DNA from: Rhypophila decipiens
Lineage: Eukaryota; Ascomycota; Sordariomycetes; Sordariales; Naviculisporaceae
Direction of reading: 5' to 3'
Assembly (NCBI GenBank): GCA_033297075.1
Contig: MU858203.1
Location: forward strand, 27,695 to 91,694
DNA length: 64,000 nt
Each line of letters opens with the position of its first letter. Position 1 is the first letter of the stretch. Under the pieces are notes generated by a model, which was not told the origin of the DNA, did not search any database, and saw only the letters and a list, made by a program, of their open reading frames with translations. Both the position numbers and the translations under genes were made by a program. Below, piece after piece: positions 1 to 12,274 of this stretch.

Positions 1-1
1 C

Positions 2-856
2 GTCCTCCTCGCATACCGAGATGTGCACAGAATCAAGCGTCTCACGGCAGCTTCACCTACCCGCACCGTTCCCGACGTCGTGAAGCTAGTCGGCAACTAC
101 ATGCTCGACTGGTACGACGGGAAGTGGCCAGGCCGAACAAGAGGCGAAACACCCCGCGACATCGGGGCAGCCACGGCCAAAGGCCTCAGGAAATATCGAC
201 ACACGGCCGATGTACGGAATGCTGGATCAGGCGAGGGCAGTGCCGGGAATGGGTCGCTGATGAGATGCATCCCGACTGCCCTCTTTGGACCAGACGAGGC
301 TACTCTCAGCCCATCCGACGAGTCCGAGTCCAAGGCCATCTCGGCAATCACGCACGACGACTACCTCTGCACCATCTCCTGCGCGGCTTACAATGCCATT
401 GTGCGAGCACTGATTGATGGGAAGCCGGTGGCCGAGGCCTGTCAGTCGGGGATCAAGACGGCGGCGATCCTACCACCGGAGGCGGGCATCAAACTAACCC
501 GGGCGTGTTCCAAGGTCCAGAATGCCATCGAGGCAGGCATGTCACTGGTCAAAGTTGACGAACTGGCAAACAAGGGTCCCAAGGAGGCGGCTAACGCAAG
601 GAAGGTCCTGCCGTTCAAAGCCGCCGGTTATGTTCTTGAGAGCCTGACTGTCGCCATCGCCGCTTTGGTTGACCCACGCGCCTTGGAAGAAGTGGTTGTC
701 GATGTAGCACGGATTGGAAAGGACACTGATTCGAATGCTGCCATTGCAGGCGGCTTGTTAGGCGCGAGGGATGGCATCGAGGCTATTCCACCGAGATGGC
801 GGGAAAAGCTGCAATTTGGAAACGAGTTTGAGGAGATTGTCGAGGAGCTGATTTAG
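2..856 (+). CDS. ADP-ribosylglycohydrolase family protein (5' partial)
   Basis: The frame is open from the first bases of the window to the TAG at 854-856, so the gene starts upstream. The GTG at 23 is not a plausible fungal start. The translation carries the hallmarks of the ADP-ribosylglycohydrolase (DraG/ARH) fold: SAGNGSLMRCIPTA, a region rich in small residues around the catalytic pocket, and near the C-terminus GKDTDSNAAIAGGLLGA, where the DTD acidic cluster binds Mg in the family. These enzymes hydrolyse ADP-ribose linkages on proteins or small molecules. The substrate cannot be told from sequence. No intron is needed in the visible part. What is seen: both motifs in one intact frame. 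What is inferred: that it is active. Confidence 0.88.
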   Translation, partial: VLLAYRDVHRIKRLTAASPTRTVPDVVKLVGNYMLDWYDGKWPGRTRGETPRDIGAATAKGLRKYRHTADVRNAGSGEGSAGNGSLMRCIPTALFGPDEATLSPSDESESKAISAITHDDYLCTISCAAYNAIVRALIDGKPVAEACQSGIKTAAILPPEAGIKLTRACSKVQNAIEAGMSLVKVDELANKGPKEAANARKVLPFKAAGYVLESLTVAIAALVDPRALEEVVVDVARIGKDTDSNAAIAGGLLGARDGIEAIPPRWREKLQFGNEFEEIVEELI

Positions 857-1401
857 GGAATTCATGGTTATTCCTGAATTTCTACATGGATAATTTTCAA
901 AGTCACCCATCATTACTCCCTGTCCGTCCCAACCTTTAAGATTTTTATTTTATTTTGGAAATAACCCTTCACACTATGAAGAATGCGGCCGTGCTTATAT
1001 GCTCACCCGTGTAACAAGCTTGTATATAAGGCCCTTTAGAATTATTGATAAGCCTGCTGAGGTCCTAGTCTTAGGTAAAGAAGGCCCTGAGAATGGATGG
1101 TACATAACGTCATTGGACGTCACAGGCAAGGCCATGCATACCACAAGCAACGCCCCTCAAGGTCGCTGGTAATGTACATCGTGTATCTACCATAAAATGC
1201 TGCATGTGCCCACTGCCCAGGTATATATGCTCAGTAAAGACCTTACCAAAACGCCGACGCCATGGTCTATGAAAAGCAGGTTCGCTCTCGCTTATCTTTG
1301 CCCATCATCAAATACATGCTTGTCCAGAGCTAGGTTTAGTCTTGACGTCGTCCCCAGTCACTCTTTGACACATCTTTCAGTCTGAGCGTTCCCCAGTCTT
1401 G
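857..1401. other. Convergent intergenic region
   Basis: Two genes converge here, the ADP-ribosylglycohydrolase (+) and the SulP transporter (-). The stretch is AT-richer, with T-runs after the stop (for example 933-956) and TATATAAG-like strings near 1023. No coding frame shows family features. It probably holds both 3' UTRs. Confidence 0.6.
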
Positions 1402-4069
1402 TTACTGCCCGACTACACCAATCTCCCCACCCTCCTCCACCTCGCTCAACTTGAGCGCATCATGAACATCATCAACAAAGTGGTCTTCGCCACCCACAAG
1501 ATCGACAATGCCCGAGCGACGCAACAACTCGCCCACTTGGGATTCGGTCCCGGGTCCACGACTGAAGAATACCCTAACACCTCTCGCCCTGTACCCCCTT
1601 ACAATCTCCTCGAGAACCTGGGTGCCGCTTCCATCCAACGAGGTCACGCCGTGGATATCAAAAATGATGTTTTTGTTGGAATCCTCCCTCCGTAACCGAG
1701 GGAGAGCAGGATGCGCCAGGCTGGTGCCGTACAGCTCAAGCCTGCGGAGGCGGGACTTGAGTTCTCCAGTGTTTGCAAAGGTCAAAGGCTCGGGTATCTT
1801 GACGATCAAGCACCCCTCAATGAATTCCAACCGGTCGGGGTTAGCCTCGGCGTTTTCGAAGCGGTTCGTGCCCGGGATACGGCCTAGAATCTGGATGCGT
1901 GGGCGGGTTGCATGTCGAATGACTTGGAGGAGAGAGAGGCCGACGCCGATGGCCATTCCCAAAGTGAGAGAGTAAAAGATGGTGGCGAGCAGGATTATCA
2001 ACATCAGCCCGAGTTCTTCCCAGGCTCGGATGCGCAGGAAGAAGAGAATATCATGGGGACATTCTTCAATCAGGGACCAGGCGACCACGCTGATGAGGGA
2101 GGACAGAACGGGTTTCTACAAATGACAGAGAGTGGTTAGTAAACATGAACGACGCGATGCTGGTACCGAATCACAATGAGAGACATACAGGGAGGTAATA
2201 AAACCACGGGAGGAGGAAAAGAATGCAGATCAGAGTCAGGAAAGCCAACAAGATAGAGGCCATGGGACTCTTTCCGCCAGTGGACTGGTTGACCTTGCTC
2301 CTCCCGTAGCCACCAAAGGCGGGCAAGCTCATGAAACAAGACCCAATCAGGTTTGCGGCACCCAGAGCAACCAATTCCCGATTGGGACTCAGCTGGATGC
2401 CGGCAAACGGTTCATGCCCCACGAGACTCTTGGCTGCGACAGACGACTCGAAGAAGCCCAGGAGGGCTATCAGAAACGATGTGCCCATGGCATCACGGAT
2501 GTAGGTGATGTGCGACAGCTGGAAGGGCCAGCGGAAGGCGAACAGATGCCCGCTCGCTGCCTCGACCTTGCCCAGCACGGAAACGCCGGCCTTCTCCCAC
2601 TCAAAATAATAGGCCAAGAAAGCCGAAAAGACAACAACCAGGAACCGGTCGGGGACGTAAGCGACGCCTGGGTACCTCGGTTGCAGGCGACGCTTCAGCT
2701 CGCGGCAGACCATGATGACCAGGAAACTGGTGCCGGCGACAGCAAAAGTCAGGCCGTGGACCTTGTCCAGGTTGCTGAGGATGAAGCGCATCTTGTCCAC
2801 GCTGCTAGCGTGGCCGATGCCCTGGACATGACTGAGGCCCAGCTCGGGAATGAGCTGATCCACAGCGATCACAACGCCAATAGCGCTAATGAAGCCACGG
2901 AGGAATGGTCTCGAGAGAACGCTGTCCAGAAAGCCCAATCGCGCCACGCCCGCGGCAAGAACCATGGCCCCGGCGGTACCCGCAATGACACCGCATATGG
3001 TGGCGTGCAGCACGTCATCATCATCTCCTCCGCGGCCGAGATCCACGCTGGCCTTGATGACAGTGCCGACGAGGAGCGAGCCAGCAGCTTCCGGGCCGAC
3101 GATCATGGATGGGCAGCTGCCCAGCAGTGCATATACGAGCGGGTTGAAGACGAAGGAATAGAGACCGTGGATAGGCGGGACGTGTGCGAGGTTGGCAGCC
3201 AGCGAGAGGGCCATGGGCACGTACATGCCTGCAACCGTCAGGGCAGCGACAAAGTCACCCTTGAAGTAGGCCCAGCTGTACTCGGGTGCCCAGACCAGCA
3301 CGGGCATGTAGTAGGATAGGTACCTGCAACAAGCGTCAATTAACTAGACAGCGAAGAGATGGCGAGGGTGAACTGGAGGGGGAATCACGCACATCAAGGT
3401 CGAGTCCTTGACACCATGCTGCTGTGCCAAGGCGCTCGAGGTGCTCATCTTCTTGCTCTTCATGCGCGCAGTCAATTGGCGTTTCCAGCTCTTGGGTCGC
3501 TGGTTCTTCCCATCTCTGCCACTGCCCCCACCACTCCCACCAAGCACGCCGTCGGTCGAAGGCGGCTCGACCGACCCGGAATCCGACTCTGTGTCCGTAT
3601 GCGAGGCCGGGAAGCCATAGTCAAGGAGAGCGCCGGCACCGCTTCCCGTCGGACTGCCAGGTCGTGGGGAAAATGTTCCGTGGTTGCATGGACCCTCGTG
3701 CGCCTGTTCCCGAAAGTCTATCACCGTCTTCCCGAGAAGGGCTGTGGATTCTGTGGCGGCCTCGTGAATGCATGTGGACGGCGTCTGGAGGCTTGGACCC
3801 GCAACAGTCAGATCAGAATATGCATAAACGTCGGCGTTGCTGCCAGTAAGCGCGGGAGGAGATCGCGGCGACAACGGCGGGCTGTCCTCTTGTCGCGAAT
3901 CTCGAGGTTGCTGCGCAGCTGTTCCGTCAAGGGAACCGTACGACGCCGCAGTGAAGCTCTGCCGTAGACCGCTGGGATGGACGGGAACATGCGAGTCTCG
4001 TTGCGCCGTGGCACTCTCGGGTGACGACGACGACGTTGGTGGAAGATGATTCGGTCTGGTATACGGCAT
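1402..4069 (-). CDS. SulP/SLC26-type anion (sulfate) transporter with STAS domain
   Basis: Model: exons 4069-3393, 3323-2189 and 2115-1402, giving 841 aa. The introns use GTGCGT/TTGCAG and GTATGT/TTGTAG and keep frame. Residues 1 to about 225 are Ser/Pro/Gly-rich and look disordered. A multi-helix membrane domain follows (for example IGVVIAVDQLIPELGLS and AANLIGSCFMSLPAFGGYGR, the latter the SulP S-F-x-G-x-G-R region). The C-terminal STAS domain holds NIIFDIHGVTSLDGSGTQVL, where Ser replaces the usual Thr/Ser-bearing loop. The family moves sulfate or other anions across the plasma or vacuolar membrane. The long N-terminal extension differs from the compact classic sulfate permeases, so the substrate is uncertain. 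The start is the first in-frame ATG. 4070 onward is upstream DNA. Confidence 0.92.
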
Positions 4070-5479
4070 CGCTGCGGACGGATTATCGGATCAGGTCGGG
4101 TTGGATGGAAGGGAGCAGGTTTCAGCTTAAAGCCATAATATTAACTTGAAGTCAGATTGAACTGTGCCTACGACGCGAACTGTAGTGTGCTTGGGTGGCA
4201 GGGCTAAGGTATTAAACCGAAGATGCAACTTGAAGTAACGCAAGAATTGAAACCCGCGCGGACTGGGGAGGTGCAAACAGTTCAAGGCATCGACGATTCA
4301 GGTTCCAAATTGGTGGTGATCGCAAAAAGTCCAGCAGCGTGCCGCGAAAACCATAGTGGATATACCGAGACCGCCGCAGCGCCGACCACATGGCCGGGGC
4401 GGGTGTTGACGGCTGTGGCTGATTGACCCCACTTGTCCGCTGTCGGCCATACCCCACCAAATCCGTAACGTGAAATCTCACAATTCCGGGTACCTTAATT
4501 TGACGTAGAAACATGTATAAAGAAAACTGATCTTAATGATTAGAGACCCCAAAAAAAAAACAAAGGAACTTGAATTCTACTGCCGTATTTAACATTGATT
4601 TAAGTTATTTCATGACCTAATTCCTACTGCACTTCCAGGTGCCTCATGAATTCGTGCCATCTCTTAGCGTCGACATCGGGCCATCCGGTACCTGACAGGG
4701 CAGGTGGGTGTGTTCGTCCGGACTTCTAGCGACCAATACCGGCAGAACTTTGCGGCCGGCTTCCTTCTTCGAAATGAAGTGGAAGCTTCGTTATTAAGGC
4801 CAAGGCCATATAAACATGGCAGGTTGACAAAACATCAATGACAGTCGACAAACGTCATTGAACGAGATTGAATTGCTGCTGCTTTCCACAAACAAACAGA
4901 ACCACAGCGGAACCTGCAAGAATTTTCACATATATATATGCCAGCCATTGTACATGCCACCAACAGATTTCCTCGATCGATATATACAATGCCCTGCTAT
5001 CCGTATCCAGAGGCGCAAAGCAATCAGCGCAGCATTCGGCGCATCGATATTGGCTTCTTTCTCGCCCTCCGTCATCGACACAACACAGCTCATGGTGAAG
5101 CTTGAACTTGCGCGAAGGATTCAGGAGCTTCAGCTCCTATCCTAAATGGCCATGGTGAGGCTCGGCTTCTGCCGCGCCCCCCAATTACTATCCCCATCCT
5201 AGTGCAACCTCCTTGATGCCAGGGGTGGGCACGGCATTACCCGTGACATGTTGCATGGAGGCTCAGCAGCATCATCAACCGCTACCTAATAATGGTGATA
5301 GTTGAGCCCACGGAACATTGCTCAAAGCCGCAACGCTCTCTTCGGTCGGCAGTGAGATCAGGACGCGCCAAAGTGTCCCGCATTGTCCAGATATCCTAGG
5401 CATCAAACCTTTGGCAATTTGTTTTGGTTGCGTCGCCAAGTCACGCAATCCACCTCCATGCCATCGTCGCGTCGCCAAG
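4070..5479. other. Divergent intergenic region, no gene seen
   Basis: This lies between the SulP start (-) and the modin-like start (+). Short open frames lack family features. It contains two exact copies of AACTTGAAGT (4143-4152 and 4227-4236) and an A10 run at 4551-4560. A short open frame at 5318-5479 runs into the modin-like gene but begins with TTG and is probably 5' UTR. Confidence 0.6.
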
Positions 5480-7687
5480 ATGGCCAGCGACGACAATGAC
5501 AACGAATACCACGTTGGGATCGCAGCCATTGTCATCTCGACCTTGGCCTTGCTTGGAGTCGTCTTGCAGTATCTCCAGACTATTTTCGCCACAGCCAATG
5601 GCCAGTCCAGCCGATCCAAGGAGGTGATGGGGCTCTGGGCCCCTTTCACGCACGGACGCTGGGGCTGGTTTCATATCGAGGTCAAATACGAGTCGCCCAT
5701 CATCTTTGTGTCCTCAAATGACAACAAAAAGGGACCCGAGGATGGCATTCCCTGGTACGTTGATGGCACAGCCGAGAGCTGTCAAGAGACCCGCGTCGAG
5801 GAGCCACCTCCGGATCCCGAGCTTGGGGGCTCGGGCCTGGCACGGGAACGGGTTCATACCGTCAAGAACGAGCTGGCTACCTGGATTCTGGTGATATCAG
5901 CCGCCCAAAAGATGGAGAGGGACTCCCTAGGCTGGGAAAGACGCAAGTGGGCCGCGAGCAGGACGCCATTCCCAGAGTCCTCTTTCGAGAGGACCAAGAC
6001 GCGCAATCAAATCAGGACATCTCTGTCGGTCAACATCATGCCCATCACCCGCAGCTTTGACAAGCATCCGGCCATGAGAAAACCGTTTGCCACGACGGCC
6101 ATATGTCACATGATTGAGCTCTGCGCCATTCTCGGCATCTACTGGAAGGAATTCGACCGCGACAACGACAAGTATCGAGCCGAGGGGAACGGATACAGCG
6201 TTCTGGGGAGCAGGGTCAGCGACTTTGGCATCGTCTTCACATTTGAAAAACCAGGCTGGCCGCGATACCTCAAGAACCGCGTGATCCCGACTTCCGAGGT
6301 CAAGGAGGTCTGCTTCGGCAACGTCCCCACCTTTTACCGGCCCGCCGAGGAAGATGAGCACTGGCGACAGCCCATCAACGAGCAGACCAGTCTGAAGACA
6401 CTCCAGCTTGGAAGCAGGGCAGAGATAGCCGAGACTCTCAATCTCATCCGGTGCAACGAGTATACCACCCGTTGCTACTCGGACCCGTCCAAGAAGCACA
6501 CCCATCTGTTCCCAGGCAAGCATGGCTCTCTTTTCAAACTCTCGCCCCTGACATTTCTCCCACTGACATGACCCACAGTGATATTCGAGGTGCTGGGCAT
6601 GTTAGCCAGGCCGCTGCACATCATCAACCGACCCTTCACCTACCTCCCGAATCCCATCATCTTCCCGCTCAATAAGCAAGCCTTCTCTCTCCGTCGGCTT
6701 CTCGCCGAGTTCAGCAGAAAATTAAACACAGAGGTCAACTTTACCCACACCTACCAACACCCAGAAGAGCTTCGCACCATCACCGCCCGTGCCGTCAAGC
6801 TGGACAACGACCTGCCGCCACACCAAGACGGAGATTACTCGCCCCAGCTCCTCAATGACATCCACCACGCCATCGATCTGGTCGACCGCTCTGTCCTCTC
6901 CGAAGACCGAAACACCAAAACAGTCGTTCTTGATGTCCTCCGCCGCCATGTGCAAGAGGTTCTGCTGGCCATCAACACGTCGCTCGAACCGGAATCCGAC
7001 ATGCACACACCTGTTCACCGATCTGGCGCAGTCGCAGGAGGAGCAGGAGAGCATCAACGCGCGGCAGAGATCATCAAAGGCGAGATCTCGTTTGACGATC
7101 TGCTCAAAGTCCCGCCCGAAAAGCGCGAGGCGTCGCTGATGGACAAGTACTTTGAAGAGATTTGTCTCCGCGTGGTGAGCACCTCGTCGCATCACCACGA
7201 TCCCCAGGCCGTCGAAGCCTCCATGTCTATCCACAGGGCACAGGCCCAGGAGTCTACCCTCAGCCATGACTCCTCGGCTACCGGGCTGGGACTGGGTTCT
7301 CTGCAAGAGGAAAGTGCCACTTTTGTGACGCACAGCAATGGCCCTGGCGGCGACGGGGAAGACATCACCAGCTCGCCCGAGCTATCCCAAACTCAGTCAC
7401 GTTCTCAGTCAACACCCAGGCTGCCACCCTCTGCATCTGAAGGACCCGCTCCAGCTCATGGGCTGGGAACCTTTAGCAGACGAAACACGACCAGCAGCAT
7501 CCTCAGCCGCTCCGAGACTTGGCGGAAAAGTCCGCCTACCCAGGCCGAGGTGCGTCGACACACCATATGGTGCGCCCTGATGTTTAGGATGATTTGCTGG
7601 TTGCTGCTGCACGACTTTGACAAGAAGGACAAGCAGCTGCCCAAGAGCGAGCTGATGGGGAGTCGGCTGTCCGTCTTTATTGTATGA
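5480..7687 (+). CDS. Modin-like fungal protein with N-terminal membrane anchor
   Basis: Model: exon 1 5480-6515, intron 6516-6578, exon 2 6579-7687, 714 aa. The start is ATG 5480 in good context (AAGATGG). The frame extends upstream only to a TTG. No GT donor of the right phase exists near the end of exon 1. AG|GCAAGC...CCACAG with a CTGAC branch site gives a phase-1 GC-AG intron. Residues about 10-35 form one hydrophobic helix, followed by VMGLWAPFTHGRWGWFHIEV and PIIFVSSNDNKKGP, which I recall as characteristic of Sordariomycete proteins deposited as 'modin'. The C-terminal third is Ser/Thr-rich with a final hydrophobic block. The function of the family is not established to my knowledge. 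The family name rests on memory of similar sequences; the gene model rests on what is seen. Confidence 0.8.
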
Positions 7688-8099
7688 TCGTGGCTAGCTT
7701 GGGTATTATAATTGCCATGGGAAATGGACTGAGGAGTGTGTGGATAAGAAGCACGCACAGTCATGGACATGCTATTAGACATGAACGGCCCTCGCTCAGA
7801 CCCAGACAATACATGATGCAAGTAGTCCGTTTATCTGGTGGCTACCATGGCGGAGTGACGGGGCTTCTCGAGTATGTAACTACCGGTAAGGTAGGCCAGT
7901 CCGCATTGCAGATGCAAGGCAATTCAGATGCAAGGCAATTGGTATCATTAATCATCATACGTATAAAAGATAGCAAAACAAGCGCTTTAGCCATGAGAAT
8001 AATTTTAGCTGTGCCTCAATCCCAAAAGGATTCTTCCCACAAGAGGTCCAGGTTCTCGTGATCATACTGCAATGCTGCACCATCCACTCGCACGGCTTC
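7688..8099. other. Convergent intergenic region
   Basis: This separates the 3' ends of the modin-like gene (+) and the Ddc2-like gene (-). The direct repeat AGATGCAAGGCAATT is seen around 7910-7941. No coding signal was found. Confidence 0.55.
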
Positions 8100-10841
8100 T
8101 CATTCACCAAACAACTCCCCCACCGCCTCGCCTTCATCCGGCGTCATGGCCAGCTCCAGCAACTCATGAGCGAGTTCAACTGTCTCGGCATCAATGCCCC
8201 GTTCCAAGACCAACTCCTCTTCGGCAAAATTCAGCCTCGCCAAGGTGATCAGATACCGCTGTGATGCACCCTGAAAAGCTGCCAGCTTGGCCGCAATGTT
8301 TGCCAGGTCAACAGTCCGCGGCCCAGTTACCAAGGTGTGCAAGAGAAGTATTGCTTGCGAAATGAGCCGCAGTAGGAGCTTCAGGAACTCGGTCTCCTCA
8401 TTCTCGTCCTCGTCCTCGTCATCGTCCTCATTGCTGTTGTTAGCCACACCGCAGGCATTTTCGCCAACGGGTTGGACCGGAGGGTCCAACTGCATCTTGT
8501 CTGCATCCACATCCATGGACTCTGCTGCACCTCCATTCTTCTCTTGTCCGTCGTCAGACTTCCTCCCAGTCGCTGGCCCGGGTGGTGGGGACAGACAAGA
8601 AACCTCGACATCGTAAAGTCTGTCGACCCCCCAACACAAGACAGTGACGAGCCGAGGAATAGCAAAATCGCTTCTAGCAAGATGGACAACTCCAAAGTCA
8701 CTCGTTGCGAACAGGATGAGGGTTTTCAGGACCGAGAGACGGACCATCAGATCCTTGACTGTCCCAGTCGCTGCCCAGCGAGGTGGCTCTACCAAAAAGG
8801 AGGACAGTCGGTCGATGATTCCAAAGGCGACAAGCTCTGGCGTTTCGGGCTCCGATCGGCCGTTGGCAAAATACGTGGTCAAGGTGGTGGGGTTGGGTAT
8901 GGGCCCAACGCTGGTAGGAAGCACCGAGGTCCACAGCAGCGACAGCATGCCAAACCAATCTTCTTCTGCTTGGTTGGGATGCAGCATCTTCATGACAAAT
9001 TCCAGCTCCATGGTTCTCCAAAATTCCGTCTGCGGCGAAAACTGCAAGGGAAGAGCAATATGGGGATCCGGATCCGAGTCATCACGACTGGGCGGCGGGC
9101 ACAGGCAACCTAACGCAGCAATGTAGAGAATGGAGAGAGACTGGGTGACGTCGATATCAAAAAGGAGTTGGCGCACAACACTGTCCGGGTGGTCGGATAT
9201 GTTGCCGTCTACGCTGTTGAACCTGGGCAACGCGATGAGTCGGCACGTGGTCGAGCAAACGGGCACCAGGGTCGGGATGATGTGTGGAGCGACGGCAGCC
9301 GCGTTGAGCTGCAGTGTATACGACACAAGGGCGGCGAGGTAATAGATGGGGCCATAGTAGCGCTCCGACAGGCACTGCTGCCACATGTCGATCATGAGCT
9401 CTGCGAAATCCACCAGTAGCCGCAAAGGTTCCTGGGGACTGCCCATTTCTGGCAGCTTCTGGAAGATGGTGGACGCGAATGACTGCTGCGGCTGTGAGGG
9501 AAAAACAAAGCGAGAAAAGAGATCAAACGTCAAGGGCTGGCCATGGAGCGGAGAATGGTCCAAGACAAGCCTCAGGAACTGTCTCCGCGGTCAGCATAAG
9601 CCAGCAAGCGCATATCGCAAAGGGTCGGTCGGCATGGGCAGGGGAGGCCTTACATCAAAAGGTAGAGTGTCAGAGACTATTCGGGGAGCTGTGGCTTTCT
9701 TTGGCTCGGCCGCGTCTTGGACCGAGACATCATCAGAATGGGTTTCCAGAGCAAACGAGGGGCTGTCAACGGCAGGTCTTTTGCGCTTCCCTTTGCTGGG
9801 CGTGCGATCGCCCTGGACAGCTCCGCTCTCTCTCCTCTTTTGCGCCGGCCCTTTGCTGGGGCTTGACAGTATCTCTACACCGTCAAAGCCGTCAGGCTGT
9901 CCCCATGATTTGCTCTTCTTGGGAGTGGTGGTGCCGTCTTTCTTCCTGCTTTTGGCCCGCCCCAGTCCGGCCTTGAGATCCTGGCGGGCAAATTCGAGTT
10001 CTGTTGTCGCCGTTCGCTCCGCCGCCAAAGCCGATTCCACAATGCGCTCCTGTTTTGCCAGCTGTTCGGCATTCTGCTTCTTCAACCTGGCAATCTCGGC
10101 GTCGTGTGTGGTATTTGCTTTTTCGTATTTGGATCGCAGGATCGACGCCTCCCCCCTGGCTGCTGTGAGCTCCGCCTGAAGAGCCGACAGGCGTGCTTGA
10201 AGGGCCGCGGCAATATCACTCTGCTGCGCTGCGCCCGAGAAATGAGGTGCTTGCGACGGCTGGGCGGGATACGGTCGACCGTGAGGAGGCGGCGGGCGAA
10301 CGAACTCCGGCTGTTGCTGGGCTTGCGATGGTCGGTAGGGGATGACAGGAGGGGGCACAGGAGGTCGGGAATATCGCTGGGAGGGAAGAGGAGGAGGAGC
10401 GGGTCTGGCAGGCAGTTGTTGTGGGTATGGCGGTCGCGGCGTGTAGGCCGACCTCGAGTTTTGGCCTTGTTGATTCCAGCGCTGTTGTTGACCGGCGAGA
10501 CTCGGAGTGATGCGCGAGGGTTGGGGCGGGAGAGTTTTGTGGATAGCTGGCCCCGTTTGCGGCGCGAGCTCGTCGATCACGACGGTGTCATCGAGGTCGT
10601 CATCGTCAAAGTCCAGGTCGTAGACTTCTGGTTGGGGCTGCTGTTGCTGCTGTTGGTATTGCGCGTGGTGTTGGGCGCGTGAATCCAGCTGGTGGGATTT
10701 CTGTGGGAGGAACGGGGGAGGGAGGGGTGCCTGCGACTGTGCCAACTTCTGGGCCTGGGTCAACTGGATGGCATTGTTTTCGAGCTCCTGAAGGACATTA
10801 TCGTTCAGATCATCGAATCCATCATCTGAGTAGTCATCCAT
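8100..10841 (-). CDS. DNA-damage checkpoint protein, Ddc2/Rad26/ATRIP (UvsD) family
   Basis: Model: exons 10841-9654 and 9578-8100, 888 aa. The intron has GTAAGG, a GCTGAC branch site and GACAG. The N-terminus, MDDYSDDGFDDLNDNVLQEL, is the conserved acidic opening of filamentous-fungal Rad26/UvsD proteins. Proline- and glutamine-rich sequence follows, then a coiled coil at about residues 210-290 (the dimerisation segment in this family). Next come basic stretches (KGKRKRP) and a long helical C-terminal region broken by an acidic loop (NEDDDEDEDENEE). By family knowledge it pairs with the ATR/Mec1-type kinase (UvsB) and recruits it to RPA-coated single-stranded DNA in the nucleus. It is head-to-head with CDS1 over 1.4 kb. 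Assignment rests mainly on the N-terminal block, coiled coil and overall layout, as the helical repeats diverge fast. Confidence 0.82.
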
Positions 10842-12274
10842 GGCAGCCAGTGATTGTGATTGCCCCGGTGTGCTTGCCGCCGCTTGCCATTACAATCACG
10901 GCAAACTGGCAATTAGTTCAGGGCAGCTGGTCGTGCTGTCGGCAGACACGCATCCAATCCAGCTTTCAGTGTATCGCAGTCCGTCCGCTGTCAAACCGAT
11001 GGTGTCTGCACCAGCATGTGGTTGATGACGACAAGACAGCCCTTCCCGATTTTAATAAACGGTTGGTGACCACACTAGGCGGGAGCATGGGTTTGACTGG
11101 CGGCTCCAAGGTTCCAGTTTGTGCCTTGATGTGCTGTTCTCGTTTGGCGGATCTCGCGTAAAAGAAAAAAGAAAAAAGACGCTGCGACCAGGGCGGCGCC
11201 AATTGCAAAAGTGCTACAATATCCGTATGCGTACCCGTCTTGACCGTCGCCATAAGAAAAGTCGACGCGATTCGGGGAGACTGAAATTCATCAACGCGTC
11301 CGTCTTCCGCATTCGGGTTATCGGCCAAGCCACAGGTGAGGCGCCGCAAAAGAGGGACGGGGGTGGGCACCTAGGTGGGGAAACAAGGACCCTCCAAGGA
11401 TCGAGCTAGCATGTGATTCGCTCCAAACCCGGTCTAGTGGAGCATCATCTTGGCCCATCTTGGCGGGCGTGAACCTGGAAGGGACCTGGGGGAGTCAGGG
11501 ACCGTCAGAACTAAATCACCGCCACAACGAAACAAGCTGCATCGTACGGGTGACATGAACTCGCAGTTGGTTGAGCACCTCTCCGGGCAATCCGGTGAGG
11601 TCTGCGAGACTCGGTTACAAAAACAGGAAAGGAGAAAGTAAAATTCATTAGGTATCTTTAATTCTAGATAAACAACTTGATCCGTAGTCAACTAACCCGT
11701 ACATTAATTCGTACCCTTTTGGTTTTCCGCATCTTCAAGTCCCAAGTTCCAACGCTGTGGCTTCTTTCGTGGCTTCAAGTTCCAGGTTCCTAGGTTACCT
11801 AGGTTGTCCCACTTCCATTACACGCCAAGCCACGGATTGACGTAGCCCGACAGCGAAATTTCTGAAGCCCCCCCCGAAACGTCCAAAGGAAAGCCCAAGG
11901 CAAAAAACCGGCTCCGCTTCCAGCTTCTCCATCAGCTCCATCTGGCCTGCCGTCACTTTTCTCAAACACCGTGTCGCATTCACGATCTACCCGACCGATT
12001 CCGCGACCAAACAGCACATTGCAGCTTCGAATTATCTGCGAAAACGAAACTGTCGCCCGTCGCTTATTACTATTATCGCCACGGAATGCGCTGACCGTTC
12101 GCGCCGGCCCTCCACTCCCTCCGCCGTCCCGCATTTATCATCAACTCGGATTCCCGAACGAACTGGCGACCAGACGAACGAGCGGCCACCCAGACACGTC
12201 GCACGCCAGCCGACGCAAGTGCTATCCTTCACACGTATAGCGCTTCCCAGGAAATCGCATCCCTCCTCGAGATC
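10842..12274. other. Divergent promoter region between Ddc2-like and CDS1 genes
   Basis: 1.4 kb with no frame showing recognisable domains. It contains an A-rich tract at 11162-11178 and a pyrimidine-rich, CpG-bearing leader before 12275, as expected for 5' UTRs. Short antisense frames here (for example 11799-12134) have low-complexity translations and were not accepted. Confidence 0.6.

Noticed and set aside
10104..10682. 192-aa plus-strand frame inside the Ddc2-like gene
   Set aside because: Arg/Leu-rich shadow translation of a well-supported gene on the other strand.
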